Positions 7,059 through 10,611 of a DNA stretch of 10,611 nucleotides are shown in pieces (position 1 is the stretch's first letter; every line of letters starts with the position of its first letter). This DNA comes from Deltaproteobacteria bacterium (GTDB lineage Bacteria > Desulfobacterota > Anaeroferrophillalia > Anaeroferrophillales > Tharpellaceae). The notes under the pieces are model-generated. The model was not told the DNA's origin, ran no database searches, and worked only from the letters and a program-made list of their open reading frames with translations. The stretch is from assembly GCA_030595135.1 (NCBI GenBank), contig JAUVDU010000027.1:1-10611 (forward strand), written 5' to 3'. Made by a program: the position numbers and the translations under genes.

Positions 7059-7589
7059 TTAACGATCAAAAAAAGGACTCTTAGTTGTAATTGAAAGAGG
7101 AATAGCGTAAGCTATTTTTACGTCGGCCGGCAGCATGCCCAGTTCAAGAATCGCTTTGCCGCAAGAGAACATAATCCGGTTATCAATATGGTGCAAAGCG
7201 GCAACCGACACAGCGCTGCCTAAAGCAATACCAAGATCAATAACATTAAAGTTGCAACGCCCCTCACCTTCCCGGCTGCAGGCCTGACAATCAGCATAAC
7301 CACAATCCCCACAGCGAGGTATTCCTAACGGTTTAAAACTTGTACCGATTACCAGAACAGCTGGTACCTGATAGATATTGTTGGCGTCTCGTTGAAAAAA
7401 AGGGATATCTTCTTCTGCGGCAATCTTCTCCATTCTTTTGGCTACCCGATCTTTATCATCAGCTGTCAACAAGGCCGTAACAATCGTGTCTGCTCCCTTT
7501 CCTTTAGGTGCTGTACGGGCTGCAGCGGCCATCAGGCGGCCAACCTCCAGAACTGCTTCATTTTCCAGGTCTTTGTCGAATGTAATCAT
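7059..7589 (-). CDS. DUF2148 ferredoxin-domain-containing protein
   Basis: This 176-residue protein matches the uncharacterised COG4739/DUF2148 family described as containing a ferredoxin domain. The N-terminal half (about 1-80) is a soluble alpha/beta region (LMAAAARTAPKGKGADTIV, RDANNI). The second half carries CGDCGYADCQAC (93-104) followed by Cys112 and Cys143, i.e. C-x2-C-x4-C-x2-C-x7-C plus a distal Cys, well suited to an Fe-S cluster. A small-residue segment, NFNVIDLGIALGSAVSVAALHHI (113-135), follows. No export signal is present. The ATG at 7589 has a clear Shine-Dalgarno (GAGGA, complement of 7596-7600, 6-nt spacing). The gene converges on recJ and diverges from the HIT gene, so it is a single-gene unit. 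A series of palindromes lies just upstream and may affect its expression. Biological function is unknown. Confidence 0.9.
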   Translation of the reverse strand: MITFDKDLENEAVLEVGRLMAAAARTAPKGKGADTIVTALLTADDKDRVAKRMEKIAAEEDIPFFQRDANNIYQVPAVLVIGTSFKPLGIPRCGDCGYADCQACSREGEGRCNFNVIDLGIALGSAVSVAALHHIDNRIMFSCGKAILELGMLPADVKIAYAIPLSITTKSPFFDR

Positions 7590-7600
7590 TTTTCATCCTC

Positions 7601-7630
7601 GTAACTAAGTTACAAAAAATTTTTGTAACT
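7601..7630. promoter_or_regulatory. Back-to-back GTAACT/AGTTAC palindromes upstream of the DUF2148 gene
   Basis: GTAACT-A-AGTTAC (7601-7613) is a perfect palindrome of 6+1+6. It shares its right half with a second perfect palindrome of 11+1+11: AGTTACAAAAA (7608-7618) and TTTTTGTAACT (7620-7630) around A7619. They begin directly next to the DUF2148 Shine-Dalgarno (complement of 7596-7600). They could bind a dimeric regulator, form a 5'-leader hairpin in the minus-strand mRNA, or be the end of the neighbouring repeat element. Confidence 0.4.
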
Positions 7631-7757
7631 ATTCAGCTAACCCGTAAATTCTGGGGACACAATCCAGATTTCCTTCGGAGAATCAGGTTATGTCCCCAGA
7701 ATTCACTGAAATCTATCAAATTTAGGTGCTTTTTTACTTACGCTGAATAGTTACAAA
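7622..7757. repeat. MITE/REP-like element with terminal inverted repeats
   Basis: TTTGTAACTATTCAGC (7622-7637) and GCTGAATAGTTACAAA (7742-7757) are perfect 16-bp inverted repeats 104 nt apart. AT-rich pairing continues outside them (7615-7619 with 7760-7764). They enclose a second palindrome at 7647-7703. No ORF lies inside. Size, ends and nesting fit a non-autonomous miniature element or a REP-type unit inserted between the divergent DUF2148 and HIT genes. I see no clear target-site duplication. Confidence 0.55.
7647..7703. repeat. Inner palindrome with TTCTGGGGACA / TGTCCCCAGAA arms
   Basis: AATTCTGGGGACACAA (7647-7662) pairs with TTATGTCCCCAGAATT (7688-7703) at 15 of 16 positions. The tip continues as GATT (7667-7670) with AATC (7681-7684) and closes around CTTCGG (7673-7678), which could form a UUCG-type tetraloop. 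The GGGGACA/TGTCCCC arm recalls palindromes I associate with REP-associated tyrosine transposase (RAYT/IS200-like) elements. That resemblance is from memory and no transposase is present here. Confidence 0.55.
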
Positions 7758-7784
7758 TTTTTTTATCTGCTGCCAACAAAAAAA

Positions 7785-7814
7785 TTGTGGCAAAGAGATA
7801 CTAAACATGATAAT
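7785..7814 (+). promoter_or_regulatory. Possible sigma70-type promoter for the HIT-lapAB-pilZ cluster
   Basis: TTGTGG (7785-7790) and GATAAT (7809-7814) are separated by 18 bp, a good -10 with a moderate -35. The predicted transcript would start about 45 nt before the HIT gene ATG, leaving room for the Shine-Dalgarno-like AAAGGA at 7850-7855. Confidence 0.35.
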
Positions 7815-7866
7815 CGTTAATAACTATTTTTGCAAGTGTTGGAATTTTGAAAGGATAAGATAGAAA

Positions 7867-8358
7867 ATGTCACAATCAGCTCTCTGGGCTCCCTGGCGCA
7901 TAAACTACATTCTTGAAGACAAAACCGAAGAGAGCAATTCAGGCTGTCTTTTTTGCCGTCTCCACGAAGAGAATAAAGATTGTGATAACCTTATATTGGA
8001 ACGTACTAAATATAGTTACGTACTTTTAAATCGTTATCCCTACAGTAGCGGACACCTGCTGGTATTACCAGCAGCGCATGTTGCCGATCTGGATGAACTT
8101 GAGGCAGAGCCCTATATTGATTTAATGGTGCTCCTAAAAAAATCAATTAAGGCCCTGCAGAAAGCGTTGCAGCCGTCCGGTATTAACGCCGGTATCAACA
8201 TGGGAGCTGCCGCCGGAGCCGGGATTGCGGCTCATCTCCATTTCCATATTGTTCCCCGTTGGCCCGGAGATCATAATTTTATGCCGGTTATTGCTGATAC
8301 TATGGTAATGCCGCAACAGCTTGAATCATCATATGAAGTGCTGAAGCCTTTTTTTTAG
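7867..8358 (+). CDS. HIT-family nucleotide hydrolase/transferase
   Basis: This 163-residue cytoplasmic protein belongs to the histidine-triad superfamily, branch with an N-terminal LWAPWR motif (6-11), often annotated as AP4A phosphorylase-like or HIT-family hydrolase. The zinc-type CLFC (27-30) and His71 are present. The catalytic triad is HLHFHIVPRW (123-132; His123, His125, His127), the middle of the usual H-x-H-x-H-xx pattern. LNRYPYSSGHLLVLP (54-68) and the C-terminal NFMPVIADTMVMPQQLESSYEVL are also typical. The likely reaction is hydrolysis or phosphorolysis of a nucleoside phosphate ester; the exact substrate is unknown. The ATG has an AAAGGA 11 nt upstream. It is the first gene of a tight plus-strand cluster, with lapA following after 36 nt. 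Confidence 0.93.
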   Translation: MSQSALWAPWRINYILEDKTEESNSGCLFCRLHEENKDCDNLILERTKYSYVLLNRYPYSSGHLLVLPAAHVADLDELEAEPYIDLMVLLKKSIKALQKALQPSGINAGINMGAAAGAGIAAHLHFHIVPRWPGDHNFMPVIADTMVMPQQLESSYEVLKPFF

Positions 8359-8394
8359 AGATTAACTTTTGATTTGTGGAGAGGGTTGTTACAG

Positions 8395-8754
8395 ATGCGT
8401 TACTTAAAAATTGCTGTAATTCTGGTTTTCCTGTTGTTTGTTCTGGTTTTTATCTTTCAAAATAATGCCGCTTTATCGGTAGGTCTTGATTTGAAATACG
8501 GGTTTGGTGAATATGTTTTACAGAAATCACCTCCGCTCTATATTGTTATCTTCTGTGCGCTTTTCCTTGGAGCCCTTATGGTGGCAATGTTGGATATTGT
8601 AATCATTTTCAAAAACCGTCGCCAGCTCAAAAAACAGAAAAAGAGTATCAGTGAGCTTGAGGGTGAATTGGCTAAATTCCGCAATCAACCGCTGACCGAA
8701 AGCAGTGTTTCAGTTGAACCATCAGTAATTGACAGTTCCAGCAAACCTGCTTAA
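8395..8754 (+). CDS. lapA: LapA-family (DUF1049) inner-membrane protein
   Basis: The 119-residue product has two membrane helices, roughly 5-21 and 47-72, separated by a short loop containing FQNNAALSVGL. A basic, coiled-coil-prone cytoplasmic tail follows (74-97) with a Ser-rich end, the standard layout of LapA (YciS in E. coli). LapA partners with LapB in controlling LPS synthesis and assembly. Its identity is strengthened by the lapB gene 9 nt downstream. The ATG at 8395 is preceded by GGAGAGGG (8378-8385) at suitable spacing, so the in-frame TTG at 8374 is not needed. By itself the sequence is only weakly conserved; the assignment rests on topology plus neighbour. Confidence 0.85.
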   Translation: MRYLKIAVILVFLLFVLVFIFQNNAALSVGLDLKYGFGEYVLQKSPPLYIVIFCALFLGALMVAMLDIVIIFKNRRQLKKQKKSISELEGELAKFRNQPLTESSVSVEPSVIDSSSKPA

Positions 8755-8763
8755 TTGGTCTGC

Positions 8764-9990
8764 ATGCCTTTACAAGATTTGCTCTTTGCGGCCTTACTGT
8801 TTCTACTGATCCTTCTTCTTCTGTTTTTGGGAAGAAAGAAAATCGTTGCGCTCTATCGCCGCTGTTTTGGGAAACAGAAAAGCGAAGAGACTTTCCGGAT
8901 AATCGAGGAAAATCGGCTATCCGGCAAAGAATCGACTCTTTTGCGAACCTATTTCAAGGGGCTCTCTTATGTTATTGCCAATGAAACCGACAAGGCGGTT
9001 GCTGAATTTGTCAAAGTAGCCCGCATTGATACAACCACAGCCGAAATTTATCTGGCTTTAGGGCAGCTGTTTCGTAATAACGGTGAAATGGAACGGGCGA
9101 TTCGAGTTCATCGTGATATTTTATTACGTCCCAATCTTCCTGATGAGGTACGCAAGCAAACCTTCTTTGAAATAGGTCTCGATTATAAACGGGCTGGTCT
9201 ATTTGATCGGGCCTGCCGGACTTTTGAAGAAATCCTGACCCGAGATCCGAAAAATTTCGCCGCCCGCCAAGAGCTCTATTCTCTCTATGAAAACTTAAAG
9301 GAGTGGGAAAAAGCTCTCACCCTGCACGACTCATCACCATCCACGCAAAATGAAATCAACATCATCGCCCACTTGACCACTGAGGTGGCTAAAGCGGCAG
9401 AAGCCTCGGGAGATCGAGAGAAAGCCCTGATTTTTTTTCAGCAGGCCTTAGAAGTTGATGATAGTTGTATTGATGCTTGGCTCCATTATGGAGATTTTTT
9501 AAAGAGTGAGAAACAGCTAGCGGAAGCCTTGGCCGCTTGGGAGCGGGCCTTTAGATTAAATCCTGACTTTGTCAGCCTGATAACAAGCCGCTTTTCTAAA
9601 TTAAAGGAAGAGGAAAGAGATAAAGTTGAAGAAGAATTCTTCTCTCGTCACCTTGAAGAGTTCGGTGAAAAGCGAAAGTTCAACCTTATCTATATTAGCT
9701 GGTTGATTAAAACAGAGCAATTAACAGAAGCTGGGGATCGGCTGAAACGGGTAATGACCGAGAAACGTGGAGACGCTGAAGTATTTTCTCTGGTTAGAAA
9801 TTTATTAAATAAAATAAGAATTTCCGGTGATCTTAACCGAGACCTTTATGATTCACTGGTACGTAATTTTTTTTCTACACAACTTCGTTTCGAGAAAGCC
9901 TATCGTTGCCGGAAATGCGGTTATCAGCTTGATGTAATGGTCTGGAAGTGCCCCCGTTGCGCCACCTGGGACACTATTGCGGTGCGTTAG
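8764..9990 (+). CDS. lapB: LapB/YciM-type TPR protein with C-terminal zinc ribbon
   Basis: The 408-residue protein has one N-terminal membrane helix (about 5-22) followed by a basic stop-transfer stretch and a series of TPR-like helix pairs, e.g. AEIYLALGQLFRNNGEMERAI and AWLHYGDFLKSEKQLAEALAAWERAF. It ends in a rubredoxin-like metal site, CRKC (382-385) and CPRC (396-399), in the context YRCRKCGYQL...WKCPRC, as in E. coli LapB (389 residues). In E. coli LapB is anchored to the inner membrane facing the cytoplasm and promotes FtsH-dependent degradation of LpxC, thereby limiting LPS synthesis; that role is expected here by homology. ATG 8764 was chosen over TTG 8755, which abuts the lapA stop; neither has a clear Shine-Dalgarno, so coupling to lapA is likely. 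The PilZ gene begins 5 nt after its stop. Confidence 0.92.
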   Translation: MPLQDLLFAALLFLLILLLLFLGRKKIVALYRRCFGKQKSEETFRIIEENRLSGKESTLLRTYFKGLSYVIANETDKAVAEFVKVARIDTTTAEIYLALGQLFRNNGEMERAIRVHRDILLRPNLPDEVRKQTFFEIGLDYKRAGLFDRACRTFEEILTRDPKNFAARQELYSLYENLKEWEKALTLHDSSPSTQNEINIIAHLTTEVAKAAEASGDREKALIFFQQALEVDDSCIDAWLHYGDFLKSEKQLAEALAAWERAFRLNPDFVSLITSRFSKLKEEERDKVEEEFFSRHLEEFGEKRKFNLIYISWLIKTEQLTEAGDRLKRVMTEKRGDAEVFSLVRNLLNKIRISGDLNRDLYDSLVRNFFSTQLRFEKAYRCRKCGYQLDVMVWKCPRCATWDTIAVR

Positions 9991-9995
9991 ATATT

Positions 9996-10397
9996 ATGAG
10001 CTCTGAAGAAAAAGATAATTTACGCGGGTTTTATCGTTGCGATATTCAGCTCCCCTTCTCCTTTTCGATAATCAAAGGGAAAGAGGTTATAGGCCCCTAT
10101 TCTGGAAGAACTCTTAATTTGGGAGGAGGAGGGATGTACTTTACCACAACCTGCCCCCTACTCCAACCCGGAACCTTACTTCTAGCCGAATTTTTGCCTT
10201 CTGAAAAAGGAAAAAAACTACCTGAAGGAGTGTTGCCGGGTGACTTTATGGCTCGGGTAATTCGTGAAGAAACCGGAGTTTGTGAGTCCACGATTGAAAG
10301 ACGTTATCGTTTGGCGGTTGAGTTCAAATTCCCTCACAAAGCCACCAAAAATGATATCGTTGCCTACCTGAACCGTTACGAATCCCACCAAAGGTAA
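9996..10397 (+). CDS. PilZ-domain protein, degenerate c-di-GMP motif
   Basis: The 133-residue soluble protein resembles a stand-alone PilZ domain. It has an N-terminal RGFYR (10-14, RxxxR), a beta-barrel-like alternation, and GRTLNLGGGGMYFTT (38-52), where the second PilZ motif (D/N-x-S-x-x-G) would fall. RYRLAVEFKF (104-112) matches the late conserved strand. The motif reads N41-L-G-G-G-G46: Asn and the final Gly are in place but Ser is replaced by Gly, so c-di-GMP binding may be weak or altered. The ATG at 9996 is 5 nt after the lapB stop, and the sequence upstream in this frame is an alternative reading of the lapB zinc ribbon, so longer starts are unlikely. It is the last gene of the HIT-lapA-lapB cluster. 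The domain call is by pattern only. Confidence 0.7.
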   Translation: MSSEEKDNLRGFYRCDIQLPFSFSIIKGKEVIGPYSGRTLNLGGGGMYFTTTCPLLQPGTLLLAEFLPSEKGKKLPEGVLPGDFMARVIREETGVCESTIERRYRLAVEFKFPHKATKNDIVAYLNRYESHQR

Positions 10398-10611
10398 CAC
10401 CTGCAACATCCCATAAGTAACACTGGTCACATCGCCCCATGGATGACCTTCCAGTGGCATCGCCGGTTGCAGACCAGCCTCTACTTTATTAGCCTTGCAT
10501 GTTCCGCAGCGAACGGTACAGCTTTTGGCAGCTAGAATGCCTGCATTTTGTTAGATTTCGCTTAGTTCCGGTAATAAATAATTCTTCCATAAACTTTCCT
10601 TAAATTTAGTT
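10398..10611. other. Unassigned 3' end of window with nested stems and a doubtful minus ORF
   Basis: No convincing gene is visible. CTGCAAC (10401-10407) pairs with GTTGCAG (10466-10472) and encloses CACTGG (10421-10426) pairing with CCAGTG (10451-10456), a nested hairpin just after the PilZ stop, without a T-tract. On the minus strand a 33-codon ORF runs from ATG 10590 to the stop at 10489, with an AAGGA-like Shine-Dalgarno 6 nt before it. A second minus frame is open from about 10550 across the region and encodes a protein-like stretch with C-x3-C-x2-C. I cannot assign either frame. Confidence 0.3.

Noticed and set aside
7601..7757. CRISPR array
   Set aside because: The repeats are inverted, not direct, with no regular spacers and no cas genes nearby.
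8374..8754. lapA start at TTG 8374
   Set aside because: The GGAGAGGG Shine-Dalgarno lies inside that extension and is correctly spaced for ATG 8395.
8755..9990. lapB start at TTG 8755
   Set aside because: ATG 8764 is an ordinary start three codons on and directly precedes the membrane helix; the TTG has no better ribosome-binding site.
10218..10460. Minus-strand ORF overlapping the PilZ gene as a real gene
   Set aside because: Most of it is the antisense of a plus-strand coding sequence with recognisable domain features; only the part beyond 10398 remains open to question.
10398..10611. Cobalamin riboswitch on the minus strand
   Set aside because: A GCCACTGGAAGG stretch recalls the riboswitch core, but the B12-box and the other conserved segments are absent or in the wrong order.

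Overview
The window looks like ordinary chromosomal DNA from a Gram-negative, probably anaerobic bacterium, most likely of the Desulfobacterota/Desulfuromonadota (former Deltaproteobacteria). The support is the combination of a PxxKW-type cysteine-rich small protein (a family I know mainly from that group), a DUF2148 ferredoxin-domain protein, a cytoplasmic GH57 amylase-like enzyme, and a lapA-lapB pair, which implies an LPS outer membrane. Base composition is moderate by eye and no tRNA, rRNA, CRISPR array or intact transposase is visible. The species cannot be named from the sequence.

Layout. 3-1769: 3' part of a GH57 glycoside hydrolase gene whose start lies outside the window. 2028-2636: a stand-alone deoxynucleoside-kinase-like gene with changes at key active-site positions. 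2739-3020: a 93-residue, nine-cysteine PxxKW protein closed by a strong intrinsic terminator (3065-3107). 3113-6924: a plus-strand cluster of rsmD (16S rRNA methylation), coaD (coenzyme A synthesis), a DMT/EamA transporter and recJ (single-strand exonuclease). The last three genes overlap one another, and a palindromic element sits between rsmD and coaD. 6962-7025: a long perfect-stem inverted repeat between convergent genes. 7059-7589 (minus): DUF2148 protein. 7601-7757: a compact nest of palindromes in the divergent intergenic region. 7867-10397: a tight plus-strand cluster of a HIT-family hydrolase, lapA, lapB and a PilZ-domain protein. 10398-10611: no convincing gene, but secondary-structure potential and a doubtful minus-strand ORF.

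How the genes work together. Most are housekeeping: ribosome modification, cofactor synthesis, DNA repair and envelope homeostasis. lapA-lapB is the recognised functional pair; in E. coli LapB with LapA controls FtsH-dependent turnover of LpxC and hence LPS synthesis. The PilZ gene starts 5 nt after lapB, so a cyclic-di-GMP-type input could be transcribed together with this envelope module; that link is inference.

I do not see a clear new multi-gene system. The observations most worth a second look are the altered kinase-like protein, the three different palindromic intergenic elements, the AGTTAC/GTAACT palindrome series in front of the DUF2148 gene, the orphan cysteine-rich protein, and the missing ordinary start signals of rsmD and the DMT gene.
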